A stretch of DNA of 64,000 nucleotides, taken from positions 62,001 to 126,000 of the forward strand of contig DATKZM010000085.1 of NCBI GenBank assembly GCA_035527975.1, in the 5' to 3' direction. Position numbers and translations under genes: made by a program. Below, in pieces: positions 17,148-25,133 of the stretch (positions are counted from its first letter, which is position 1; each line of letters begins with the position of its first letter). Below the pieces are notes generated by a model. That model was given only the letters and a program-made list of their open reading frames with translations. It made no database searches and had not been told where the DNA came from. Source of the DNA: DATKZM01 sp035527975 (GTDB lineage Bacteria; Pseudomonadota; Alphaproteobacteria; JAPULJ01).

Positions 17148-18263
17148 TCAGGCGCTCCGCTTGGCCGCGTCGGGCTCGCGTTTGGACGCCACTGTGGCCT
17201 CGTAGGTGGCGATCTGCTTGTCGGACAGGGCCGCCACATCGGCGCCGTCATAGAAGGCGCGATACCATTCGACCGTGCGCGCGATGGCGTCGTCGAAATT
17301 CCAGGCCCCGCGCCAGCCGAGCACATCGGCCGCACGCGCGCTGTTGAGCGACAATAGGCGCGCTTCGTAGGGCTTGGCCCGCTTGTCGATCTCCCAGCCG
17401 GCACCGCTGCCCCAATTGCGGCTCAGCGCCTCGATGACCTCGGCGACCGGCCGCGCGCTGTCTTCGGCGGGGCCGAGGTTCCATGACGTCGCATAAGTCT
17501 CAGCGTCGGCGTGGAGCTGCTCGGCGATGACCAGGAGCCCGCGCACCGGGTCGAGGACATGCTGCCAGGGCCGCACGGCGTCGGGGCTGCGCACCCAGAG
17601 TTTCTTGTTGCTGGAGAAAGCGCGCACGGCGTCGGGCACGAGCCGCTCGTCGGCCCAGTCGCCGCCGCCGATGACATTGCCGGACCGCACCGTGGCGACG
17701 CCGACCGGCGCCTCGCGCACGGCCAGATAGCTTTCGCGGTAGGCGGTGACAGCCATTTCGGCGGCCGCCTTGCTGGCGCCATAGGCTTCGCGGCCCCCCA
17801 GCCGGTCATCCTCGCGATAGCCCCAGACCCATTCGCGGTTGTCGTAGACCTTGTCGGTGGTGAAGACGACGACTGCCCGCACACTGTCGGGCCGGCGCAC
17901 GGCCTCCAGCAGGTTGACCGTTCCCATCACGTTGGTCGCGAAGGTATGCGCGGGCTCGTAGAAAGCGGTGCGCACCAGCGGCTGGGCGGCCAAATGCAGG
18001 ACGATTTCCGGCTCGGCGTCATTGACCGCCTGGCTCAGCGCCGAAAGGTCCCGCACGTCGCCATAGATCGAGGGGATCCGGTTGCCGAGACGCGCCGCAT
18101 CATAAAGATTGGGCTGGGTCGGCGGGTCGATCGCATAGCCGGTGACCTGGGCGCCGAGGCGGTTCAGCCACTGGCACACCCAGCCGCCGATGAACCCGGT
18201 ATGGCCGGTTACGAAAACGCCGCGGCCGCGCCAAAATTGCTGGCTTACGCTGACAGCCTGCAT
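17148..18263 (-). CDS. rfbG: CDP-glucose 4,6-dehydratase
   Basis: This short-chain dehydrogenase-type enzyme converts CDP-glucose to CDP-4-keto-6-deoxyglucose using tightly bound NAD. From the ATG at 18263 (372 residues) it shows the GHTGFIGG nucleotide loop at 20-27, HLAAQPLVRTAFYEP, VVFTTDKVYDN with the catalytic Thr-Asp-Lys at 136-138, and the YGASK motif (Tyr161, Lys165). The chosen start resembles the N-terminus of Salmonella RfbG and overlaps the rfbF end by 19 bases; a longer frame upstream is less likely. Confidence 0.93.
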   Translation of the reverse strand: MQAVSVSQQFWRGRGVFVTGHTGFIGGWVCQWLNRLGAQVTGYAIDPPTQPNLYDAARLGNRIPSIYGDVRDLSALSQAVNDAEPEIVLHLAAQPLVRTAFYEPAHTFATNVMGTVNLLEAVRRPDSVRAVVVFTTDKVYDNREWVWGYREDDRLGGREAYGASKAAAEMAVTAYRESYLAVREAPVGVATVRSGNVIGGGDWADERLVPDAVRAFSSNKKLWVRSPDAVRPWQHVLDPVRGLLVIAEQLHADAETYATSWNLGPAEDSARPVAEVIEALSRNWGSGAGWEIDKRAKPYEARLLSLNSARAADVLGWRGAWNFDDAIARTVEWYRAFYDGADVAALSDKQIATYEATVASKREPDAAKRSA

Positions 18264-19087
18264 GTGTCCCAACTCTGCCAGGGCGCTTGGCCCGTATTCC
18301 ATAGATCGTTCAGCAGCTGCATTTCGCGGAACGTGTCCATGCACTGCCAAAAGCCGTCATGCTGATAGACCGAGAGCTCGGACCGGCCGGCGAGCTTTTC
18401 CAACACGCCGGTCTCCAGCGCCGCGTTCTCGTCCGGCTTCAGCCCGTCGAAGGCGCGCCGGTTGAAGACAAAGAAGCCACCATTGATCCAGCCGCCCGCG
18501 ACCTGGGGCTTTTCCTGGAAGGAGCGCACCATGTCGCCCTCGATCGCCAGTTCGCCGAAGCGCGAGGAGGGATGCACGGCGGTGACGGTCGAAAGCCGCT
18601 GGCTGCGCTCATGGTGGGCCACGAGGGCGTTCAGATCGACATCCGCCAGCCCGTCGCCATAGGTGGCGAGGAAAGTATTGCCGCGAACATAGCGCAGCGC
18701 CTTCTTGATGCGCGCGCCGGTCATCGTCTCCGCGCCGGTATCGGCGAGCACGACCCGCCAGTCCTCGGCGTAGCTGTTCGACAGGGTCTCGATATCGCCG
18801 GAGCGAAGGTCGACCGCGACGTCCGAATGATTGAACTCGTAGTTGAGGAAGAAATCGCGGATCGCCTCGCCCTTGTATCCCAGGCACAGGATGAAGTTGC
18901 GCACGCCGTAGTGGTGGTAGTGCTTCATAATGTGCCAGAGGATCGGCCGGCCGCCGATCTCGACCATCGGTTTGGGCTTGAACTCGGTCTCCTCGCGCAG
19001 CCGCGTGCCAAGGCCGCCGCACAGGATGACGACGTCCAGATCGCCCAGAGGGCGGGAATTGGGCTCGGCTTGCTGACGCCTGGCCAT
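18245..19087 (-). CDS. rfbF: Glucose-1-phosphate cytidylyltransferase
   Basis: RfbF joins glucose-1-phosphate and CTP to give CDP-glucose, the first step of the CDP-deoxysugar route. The 280-residue nucleotidyltransferase shows VVILCGGLGTRL (19-30) followed by EFKPKPMVEIGGRPILWHIM, YGDGLADVDL for metal binding, and GGWINGGFFVFN. The start at 19087 lies 17 residues before the nucleotidyltransferase core; upstream in-frame sequence is arginine-rich and unlike coding sequence. It heads an eight-gene minus-strand operon that continues to the cupin gene at 12418. Confidence 0.93.
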   Translation of the reverse strand: MARRQQAEPNSRPLGDLDVVILCGGLGTRLREETEFKPKPMVEIGGRPILWHIMKHYHHYGVRNFILCLGYKGEAIRDFFLNYEFNHSDVAVDLRSGDIETLSNSYAEDWRVVLADTGAETMTGARIKKALRYVRGNTFLATYGDGLADVDLNALVAHHERSQRLSTVTAVHPSSRFGELAIEGDMVRSFQEKPQVAGGWINGGFFVFNRRAFDGLKPDENAALETGVLEKLAGRSELSVYQHDGFWQCMDTFREMQLLNDLWNTGQAPWQSWDTCRLSA

Positions 19088-19246
19088 CGCGGTTCGATCC
19101 TCCTCGCCCGGCCTCAGCGCGGCACGACGCATCTCGTCGAGCGCCGTATCGCGCTGGCCGCCTTCGTTGGCGCGGCCGCGGCGCCGGGTTGGAGGTCGAT
19201 GATCGCGCGCCATGGTAAAGTTTCGCTTAAGCTAAGGGTGCCACAG

Positions 19247-19738
19247 CTAAAGTTCGTGCTGGATCGGGTAGGCGTTGTTCTGGCTGACGTACTGGAAGGC
19301 CCGGCGCGCGCTGGCGTCGATTATGACGGGCGCGCGCAGATTGACGGTCAGCTTGGTCGCCTCGGCGGTCTTGCGGACCGTGACGATCAGCAGGATCAGA
19401 GAATCTTCCTTCTTGATCGAAAGTGATTCCAACGCGGCGGCGATATCGTCTTCGTGGATGTGGTCGGCCAGCGCGTCTTGCGGCAAAACCAGGAAGCCGA
19501 GCCCCGATCCATCGAGCGCCTGCATCAGCTTGAAATTGCCCAAGGCAGGATCGGGCAGATTTGTGAGCGCGAATTCGCTGACGCCGCCGAAGCCGAGCAG
19601 GCCGTTTGGAAAGGTCAGGACGGTGTCCCTCCGGAACGTCATTGGCCCGAACTGGGTATCGACGGTGACAGAGTCCTCCAGCTCCGCTTTCGACGTGGCG
19701 TCTTGACCCGCCGCGACGGCTGCGTTGTTCTCGAGCAT
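19247..19738 (-). CDS. fliW: Flagellar assembly factor FliW
   Basis: FliW binds the flagellin C-terminus and, when displaced, sequesters the RNA-binding regulator CsrA, tying flagellin translation to export. The 163-residue product carries the family blocks TQFGPMTFRRDTVLTFPNGLLGF, FLVLPQDALADHI, LILLIVTVRK and LTVNLRAPVIIDASARRAFQ. It is the last gene of the flgI-flgJ-flgN-flgK-flgL-fliW unit, 49 bases after flgL. No csrA lies next to it, although fliW and csrA are often paired. FliW is less usual than FlbT/FlaF in alphaproteobacteria. Confidence 0.92.
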   Translation of the reverse strand: MLENNAAVAAGQDATSKAELEDSVTVDTQFGPMTFRRDTVLTFPNGLLGFGGVSEFALTNLPDPALGNFKLMQALDGSGLGFLVLPQDALADHIHEDDIAAALESLSIKKEDSLILLIVTVRKTAEATKLTVNLRAPVIIDASARRAFQYVSQNNAYPIQHEL

Positions 19739-19787
19739 TGCTTACATCTCCCTCATTAAGTAAGCGGTCGGCGTGAGCCCTCAGGGC

Positions 19788-20705
19788 TCAAAGGAAATTC
19801 AACAAGGAAATCGAACGCATCTGCGCCAATGCGGCGAAGGATGCCTCCAGTGAAGATTGGTCGGCGGTGAGCAGCGTGATCGCCTCGGCGAGATCGGTAT
19901 TGGCAAGATCGCCGATGGTTTGCTCGGTATAGAGAAGCGTTTCGGCATGGACGGCGTTTGCGGTCTCGAGTCCCTTACGCGCCGCGCCAATGCCGGCGAC
20001 GATGAGCGGCAGTTCGTTCGCGGCCTCCTCGCCCAAGCGCAAGGCCTCCTGAAGGCGCGCGAGATCGGGGACCGGCGCCACCACTGCGGTCGCGACCAGA
20101 TGCAAGGTACGGATCAGCTTTTCGATCGCCGGGTCGTCCGCCGTCACGCCGTAGTTGATGGTGAGGTCGGTATCGGCACGGATCGACAGGATCTGCTGAT
20201 CGCCCTGGTAGTAGTTGACGTCGGCGGTGCTGGGATAAGCGCTCGGTGGCACCAGGAAGGCTGCATCGTTCAAGTCGACCGGCGCCGTGTTGGTCTTGGA
20301 GCCGGAAAACAAGAAACGGCCGTCGACCGAGACGTTGAGGATCGATGACACCTGGGCGATCAGGTTCTGGGCCAGCACATCGATCCCCGAAACGGGAGCA
20401 TTGCCGGCGTTGATCGCGCTGATGAGCTGGGTTCGGAAATCGCTCGCGATCTCGCCCAACTGACTGACATTGGTTTCCATCGTCTGCAGGCGCTGGTCGA
20501 TAATTGTGTTGTTCTGCGAGAATCGGCTAAGCGACACATGGGTCGCCTCCAGGTTCACCAGGCGCTTGGAATATTCTGAAATCCCCGAATAGCGCTGGGC
20601 GTTCACACCGCTGGTGATCGAGATGTTCTTCTGCGCAATCCGGCCTTGCAGATTCTTGATCTGGTCGAGGATGAATTGCTGCTGGGCTAGGGCTGTGACG
20701 CGCAT
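19788..20705 (-). CDS. flgL: Hook-filament junction protein FlgL (HAP3)
   Basis: FlgL forms the second junction ring between hook and filament. The 305-residue protein is flagellin-like at both ends. The N-terminus has IKNLQGRIAQKNISITSG and YSGISEYSKRLVNLEA; the C-terminus has GLETANAVHAETLLYTEQTIGDL and ADQSSLEASFAALAQMRSISLLNFL. The middle is a small exposed domain. It follows flgK by 26 bases, the universal order. Confidence 0.93.
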   Translation of the reverse strand: MRVTALAQQQFILDQIKNLQGRIAQKNISITSGVNAQRYSGISEYSKRLVNLEATHVSLSRFSQNNTIIDQRLQTMETNVSQLGEIASDFRTQLISAINAGNAPVSGIDVLAQNLIAQVSSILNVSVDGRFLFSGSKTNTAPVDLNDAAFLVPPSAYPSTADVNYYQGDQQILSIRADTDLTINYGVTADDPAIEKLIRTLHLVATAVVAPVPDLARLQEALRLGEEAANELPLIVAGIGAARKGLETANAVHAETLLYTEQTIGDLANTDLAEAITLLTADQSSLEASFAALAQMRSISLLNFL

Positions 20706-20731
20706 GGCCTATTCCTTCGATCGTCGAAGCG

Positions 20732-22477
20732 CTACGCCGCGATCTGGTTGAGGGTGTCCATCATTTCCTGGGTCACGCTGATCACCCGCGCGACCGCGGA
20801 AAAGGAATTCTGCAAGGTGATGAGGTTCGCCATTTCCTCGTCGATGTTGACACCACTGAACGACTCGGCGCGGAACTTGATGTCGGCGTGAAGTACTTGC
20901 TTGAACGCGATTTGGCTCTCCGCTTCGGCCGCTTGCGTGGCGTTGAACGACAGGATCTGCGAGGCGTAGTCGGCGACCTTGACGTTCGTCGCGCCCAACT
21001 CGCCGGTGGCGGCGAAGGAAATCGTGTTGTTGAAACTGTCCGCAAGGCGCTGGGCGACCGTGATTCCGCCATCGGTGATCGCGGTGTCGCCGAGGATGGC
21101 CGCGGTGGCGGACAGCTCGGTGTGCGAGATCAGCTCGGGTGTGCCGACGATATCGGCGCGTACCGCGATATTGGAGGCGAGATTGACCGTGGCGTCGCCG
21201 ACAAAGAAGTCGTTGAGCCCGAAGTAGTGCGAGAAGCCTTGGGTGCCGATCGCCGTGTCGTTCTCGTTGATGACGACGCCGCTGGTGGAGATGGCGGCGT
21301 CGATTTCGAGCCGGCCATTCACGATTGCCGCCGTGCCATCGGCGCCGAGCGCGGTATTGATCGCGGTAACCAGCGCGCCCACGGTGGCATAGGCGGAGAG
21401 GTCGAGTTCGACCGGCGGCGCCACAAGGTCGCCATTGGCATCCGTGATCGCGATCCGCGTGGTCCCCGTTCCGGCGAAGGCATCGCCGCCGACGACCGCG
21501 CGCGTGCCGGTCAGCGTGTTCGGGGGCGGGAAGGCCGCGCCGTCGTTGTGGATCGCATTGATCTGATCGAAGACCGTGTTGGCAAGCACGTCGATCTCGG
21601 CGGCCAGGTTCGGCAACGTTGTGTCGCGCATGGTGATCATTGCGCCGATCTTGCCGTTGGTGATCTCGGCGGTGATATCGATGCCGTCGAGATCTATGCC
21701 GTCGATCGGGCCAGGATAGGTCACCGATACATCGAGGCCGGCGGATGCCGTATGCGTGAATGTTGGCACGCGGCTGTCGACCAGGACCCGCCCACCTTCG
21801 GTCACCAGCACCACTTCGCCAGTAGCCCGGGAGAATGTGCTGAATTCGAGATACTCGGCGACTGCGCCGATCGCTTTGTCGCGTTCGTCTTCCAGGTTGG
21901 CGATCGGTAGGCCCGCGGCCAGATCGCGCGCAATCTGCATGTTGAGCTCGGCAATCTCGCCGACACGAAGATTGACCGTGTCGATTGCGGCGGTGATGCC
22001 CTGGTCGGCATCGGTGCGCATTTTCTGGATTTCCAGCGCCATCGTGTTGAACTGACGGGCGAGGGTCTGCGCGGCCTGCACCGTGGCCGCGGCGCGTCCG
22101 GCATCCTCTGGGGCCGTCGCGTAGGCTTCGAACGCCCCGCTTAGCTCGGTGATACGCGCGGTCAGCGACGTGCCGCTCGACAGTGAGCCGAACAGATCCT
22201 GCATTCGCACGTAGAACTCGTCATCGACCCCCAGCCGGCCGAGGTCGGATGTCTGGTTCCGCAGCTCGCGCACCAATACGTCGTTCACTTTCCGGTTGAT
22301 GTCGGACAGATCGACGCCGACGCCCTGGCCCGCGATCAGGATCGGCAACGGCGTCACCGACTTTCGGGTGTAACCCTCGGTGTTCGCATTGGCGATATTG
22401 TTGGACGTGATCTGCAACGCCGATTGTACGGCGGTCAATCCGGTAAGCGCGGTGCTGAGCGAGGTCGATAGGCTCAT
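20732..22477 (-). CDS. flgK: Hook-filament junction protein FlgK (HAP1)
   Basis: FlgK forms the first hook-filament junction ring. The 581-residue product has the rod/hook-type N-terminus with LQITSNNIANANTEGYTRKSV, then DINRKVNDVLVRELRNQ and a large exposed beta domain. The C-terminus has ESFSGVNIDEEMANLITLQNSFSA followed by ARVISVTQEMMDTLNQIAA, the classical FlgK ending. Length is typical. It starts 12 bases after the flgN-like gene. Confidence 0.95.
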   Translation of the reverse strand: MSLSTSLSTALTGLTAVQSALQITSNNIANANTEGYTRKSVTPLPILIAGQGVGVDLSDINRKVNDVLVRELRNQTSDLGRLGVDDEFYVRMQDLFGSLSSGTSLTARITELSGAFEAYATAPEDAGRAAATVQAAQTLARQFNTMALEIQKMRTDADQGITAAIDTVNLRVGEIAELNMQIARDLAAGLPIANLEDERDKAIGAVAEYLEFSTFSRATGEVVLVTEGGRVLVDSRVPTFTHTASAGLDVSVTYPGPIDGIDLDGIDITAEITNGKIGAMITMRDTTLPNLAAEIDVLANTVFDQINAIHNDGAAFPPPNTLTGTRAVVGGDAFAGTGTTRIAITDANGDLVAPPVELDLSAYATVGALVTAINTALGADGTAAIVNGRLEIDAAISTSGVVINENDTAIGTQGFSHYFGLNDFFVGDATVNLASNIAVRADIVGTPELISHTELSATAAILGDTAITDGGITVAQRLADSFNNTISFAATGELGATNVKVADYASQILSFNATQAAEAESQIAFKQVLHADIKFRAESFSGVNIDEEMANLITLQNSFSAVARVISVTQEMMDTLNQIAA

Positions 22478-22489
22478 CGGAAGGCCCTC

Positions 22490-22972
22490 CTAGAGGCGCT
22501 CATCGAGGGTCAGTGCGACGCCTTCGCGGGGACGGGGATCGGTCGCCGTGGCGGTGCCGTCGGCGCCGTAACCTTCGGTCCGGCCGCGCCGCTCGCTGAT
22601 GATGTCGACAATGGCCTGTATCAGGCGCTGGTTGGCTTCTTGGGCTGCGTGAACCGCTATCGCATTGGCCTTCGCGGTGTCCTCGAAGCGGATGACGGTT
22701 GCTCGCAACTCGTCCCGGATAGCCAGGTCAATCGCAGCCAACCCGTCGCCGTTCTGGTTCAGCGCGCGAATGCGCGCTTCGTAGGCGCGGGTCAGCTTGA
22801 GTTTTTCTTCCTGCAAGGCCGCGATTTCGGCGATCTTCATCTCGCGCAACAGGGAGGTTTCCCGGCCCAGAAGCGTAATCAGGCGCGAGGCGATATCGAT
22901 CAGCCCGTCAACCGATGGGCGCAGATCGGGTCCGCTGCCGGGTTTGGGCAGAGGAAGGTTTTCAGAGTTCAT
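22490..22972 (-). CDS. FlgN-like flagellar export chaperone
   Basis: The 160-residue protein is predicted to be mostly helical, with a long amphipathic region (about 20-130) including LITLLGRETSLLREMKIAEI and EEKLKLTRAYEARIRAL. This is the FlgN pattern of a small helical chaperone. FlgN escorts FlgK and FlgL, and the gene sits directly upstream of flgK, where it would be expected. The C-terminal 30 residues are disordered. Sequence similarity within this family is low, so the name rests on length, helical character and position. It overlaps flgJ by four bases. Confidence 0.75.
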   Translation of the reverse strand: MNSENLPLPKPGSGPDLRPSVDGLIDIASRLITLLGRETSLLREMKIAEIAALQEEKLKLTRAYEARIRALNQNGDGLAAIDLAIRDELRATVIRFEDTAKANAIAVHAAQEANQRLIQAIVDIISERRGRTEGYGADGTATATDPRPREGVALTLDERL

Positions 22973-23295
22973 TTCGATTGAGCCTCCTGCAACTGGATGA
23001 TCTCGCGCATGACCGCATCAGCGATGCCGACGCCGCCATTGACGGACATCGCCTTGCCGTATTCCTGAACCATCATTGCGCGATAGGCGTCCTCGCCATG
23101 ACCGCCGCCGAACATCTTGTCGGTCTTGATGCCGGCGAACATGTTGTTGAGCATCTGGGAGAGAAATACCGCCTCGAATTCCTCGGCCGCCTCGCGTGCC
23201 TTGACCAGATCAAGACCTTTGGCGGGCGCCTTGGGCTGCGCGCCCTGGATGGACAGCAGTGATGTCTTGAGCGCGTCGGTGCCGGCATCCATCAC
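22969..23295 (-). CDS. flgJ: Rod-binding protein, FlgJ N-terminal type
   Basis: The 108-residue protein consists only of the rod-binding domain: AREAAEEFEAVFLSQMLNNMFAGI, then GGGHGEDAYRAMMVQEYGKAMSVNGGVGIADAVMREI. It lacks the C-terminal peptidoglycan hydrolase domain of enterobacterial FlgJ, as is usual in alphaproteobacteria, where a separate hydrolase opens the wall. It overlaps flgI and flgN by four bases each, indicating coupled translation. Confidence 0.9.
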   Translation of the reverse strand: MMDAGTDALKTSLLSIQGAQPKAPAKGLDLVKAREAAEEFEAVFLSQMLNNMFAGIKTDKMFGGGHGEDAYRAMMVQEYGKAMSVNGGVGIADAVMREIIQLQEAQSK

Positions 23296-24464
23296 CGCAC
23301 CTCGATATCGGCTTGCATCGCGCCGGCCGCCTTGACGGCCTGCAGGATGCTAATGAGATCGCGCGGCCCAATGCCGAGCGAATTCAGGCTGGCGACCATC
23401 TGCTGCAGCGTGACGCCGTGTTTCAGGATGCCGAGTTTACGATCCTTCTGCTCGCCGACCCGGACCCGCGTACGGGGCACAACGGCGGTGGCGCCGCCCG
23501 TCGTAAAGGGACCGGGCTGCGAGACCTGCGGGGTCTCGGTGATGCGGATCGTCAGATTGCCTTGCGCGATCGCGACCGTGCTGATGCGTACCCGGTCACC
23601 CATCACGATCACCCCAGACTGCTCGTCGATGATGATCTTGGCGACCTGATCGGGCTGGACGGTCAGTTGTTCGATGTCGGTCAGCAGGCCGACGATGTTC
23701 TTGCCGTAGCTGGCCGGCACGCTGAGCAGAACCGTTGCCGGGTCGAGCGACTTGGCGGCCGGCGTCTTGAGTTTGCGGTTGATGGCCTCTGCGATGCGGC
23801 GCGCGGTGGTGAGATCGGGGTTGCGCAGAGCGATCTTCACGCTTTTCAGCTTGGCGAGATCGAAGCCGACCTCGCGTTCGACGATGGCGCCGTTGGCGAT
23901 CCGGCCGGTTGTCGGCGTGCCCTTGGTGATCGATTCGGCGGCGCCCTTGGCGCTGAACCCGCCAATCGCGACCGGACCCTGGGCCACGGCATAAACCTCG
24001 CCGTCGGCGCCGAGCAGTGGTGTGACGAGCAGGGTGCCGCCCTGCAAGCTCTTGGAATCGCCGAGCGCGTTGACGGTGATATCGAGGCGCGTGCCTTGCC
24101 GCGCGAAGGGCTTCAGCGTCGCCGTGACCATGACGGCGGCGATGTTCTTGGTGTCGAGCTTGGTGAGATTGTCGCGGGTGTTGACGCCTAGGCGTTCCAG
24201 CATCGCCACCAGGCTCTGTTGCGTGAAGGGCGATTTGCTGAGTGTGTCACCCGTGCCGTTCAGCCCGACAACGAGGCCGTATCCGACCAGCAGGTTCTCG
24301 CGCACGCCTTCGAAATCGGCGATATCCTTGATCCGCGAGGCGGCCGAGGCCGGAGCCGCGAGCGTGACCACGGTAAACCAAAGCACCGCCGCTGCCGCGG
24401 CGAGCCGCAACAACGTCGGTCCAGCCGACCGTGTCCGCGAATGCGATCCGGAAACTGCCTTCAT
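23292..24464 (-). CDS. flgI: Flagellar P-ring protein FlgI
   Basis: FlgI forms the periplasmic P ring around the rod in the peptidoglycan layer. The 390-residue product has a Sec signal peptide (hydrophobic core about 18-37, cleavage after the ASA near 42), then the family blocks IKDIADFEGVRENLLVGYGLVVGLNGTGD, GTRLDITVNALGDSKSLQGGTLL, IIIDEQSGVIVMGDRVRIS and a C-terminus with LGIGPRDLISILQAVKAAGAM. It is the first gene of the operon. A sigma54-type promoter ends 47 bases before its ATG. Confidence 0.96.
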   Translation of the reverse strand: MKAVSGSHSRTRSAGPTLLRLAAAAAVLWFTVVTLAAPASAASRIKDIADFEGVRENLLVGYGLVVGLNGTGDTLSKSPFTQQSLVAMLERLGVNTRDNLTKLDTKNIAAVMVTATLKPFARQGTRLDITVNALGDSKSLQGGTLLVTPLLGADGEVYAVAQGPVAIGGFSAKGAAESITKGTPTTGRIANGAIVEREVGFDLAKLKSVKIALRNPDLTTARRIAEAINRKLKTPAAKSLDPATVLLSVPASYGKNIVGLLTDIEQLTVQPDQVAKIIIDEQSGVIVMGDRVRISTVAIAQGNLTIRITETPQVSQPGPFTTGGATAVVPRTRVRVGEQKDRKLGILKHGVTLQQMVASLNSLGIGPRDLISILQAVKAAGAMQADIEVR

Positions 24465-24510
24465 AGACGGAATCCCACTGCCTTGTGCACATCACTCCAT
24501 TGCTCTTGAA

Positions 24511-24525
24511 GCGAAAGTCGTGCCA
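24511..24525 (-). promoter_or_regulatory. Sigma54-type promoter of the flgI operon
   Basis: Minus-strand TGGCACGACTTTCGC keeps the complete TGGCAC and the invariant GC at the right spacing, with one mismatch (C for T) in TTGC. The predicted transcript start is about 35 bases upstream of the flgI ATG. Confidence 0.72.
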
Positions 24526-24598
24526 CGCGAGATCACTCTTTAATTCATTGAAATATATAGATTTATCTAAAATGCGAACTTATGCGGATTGGAATCTG

Positions 24599-24632
24599 CG
24601 GCAAACGCTGCCCCGCTAGGCAGTTCCTGCCG
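24599..24632. promoter_or_regulatory. Enhancer-like palindromes upstream of the flgI promoter
   Basis: CGGCA-AACGC-TGCCC lies at 24599-24613 and AGGCA-GTTCC-TGCCG at 24618-24632, each one base away from the CGGCA-N5-TGCCG form. Centres are 19 bp apart, about 80 and 100 bp upstream of the -24 element. Confidence 0.58.
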
Positions 24633-24852
24633 GGTGGGATTCCCGGCCTAAGCCGGATGGTGCCGCCGGCTGTTGTCTGCGGGCGTTTTCGGCTTTCAAG
24701 TCGCGGGGTCGTGGGTCAATATTCGATGGGAGAGTTGCGTTGGGGCGTGCCATGCGTGTATGTCCGGCAGGTTCGGGCCGCACAGACGGGCGTCCCGGCG
24801 TCGGCCAGGGCGGTGGTCGCCGCGCGCAAGGCAGCAAATGCACGGGAAGCGC

Positions 24853-25125
24853 ATGTCGGACGTGGAAAGCAAAATCCGGGAGATCATCGCCAAGGAGGCG
24901 CAGATCGATGCGTCCAAGCTCACCCTCGACGCCAATCTGGCCGATCTCGATATCGAATCGATCGACCTGGTTAGCATCATCTACAATATCGAGGAGGAGT
25001 ACGACATCTACATCCCGCAGGATGATGAACAGTTCAAACTGGAGACATTCCGGGATGTCGTCGACGGCGTGAACGAGCTGATCGCGAAAAAGGGCGCGGA
25101 GCCCTCGTCGAGCGCGGCGTCCTGA
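24853..25125 (+). CDS. Acyl carrier protein
   Basis: The 90-residue acidic helical protein carries growing acyl chains on a phosphopantetheine arm. The attachment serine is Ser36 in DLDIESIDLVS. Surrounding sequence (ANLADLDIESIDLVSIIYNIEEEYDIYIP) matches the family, with a disordered Ser/Ala tail. I chose the ATG at 24853; an upstream in-frame ATG at 24838 would add five residues. The gene lies 8 bases before a ketoacyl synthase gene, so it is probably a dedicated rather than the general fatty-acid ACP. Confidence 0.92.
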   Translation: MSDVESKIREIIAKEAQIDASKLTLDANLADLDIESIDLVSIIYNIEEEYDIYIPQDDEQFKLETFRDVVDGVNELIAKKGAEPSSSAAS

Positions 25126-25133
25126 CCGAAAAT

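Larger units (their letters stand above)
24465..24852. other. 388-base divergent interval between flgI and the acyl carrier protein gene
   Basis: The flgI side carries a sigma54-type promoter (24511-24525) and two activator palindromes (24599-24632). The rest, 24640-24852, is GC-rich and holds open frames running into the acyl carrier protein gene that I do not regard as coding. No RNA gene was recognised. Confidence 0.55.

Noticed and set aside
9799..19087. Pseudaminic or legionaminic acid pathway
   Set aside because: No NeuB-, PseB/C- or CMP-sugar synthetase-like gene is present; the enzymes point to a CDP-deoxyhexose instead.
19225..19245. Sigma54 promoter before rfbF
   Set aside because: A minus-strand TGGCAC is followed by GC two bases too early for the -12 element, so the spacing is wrong.
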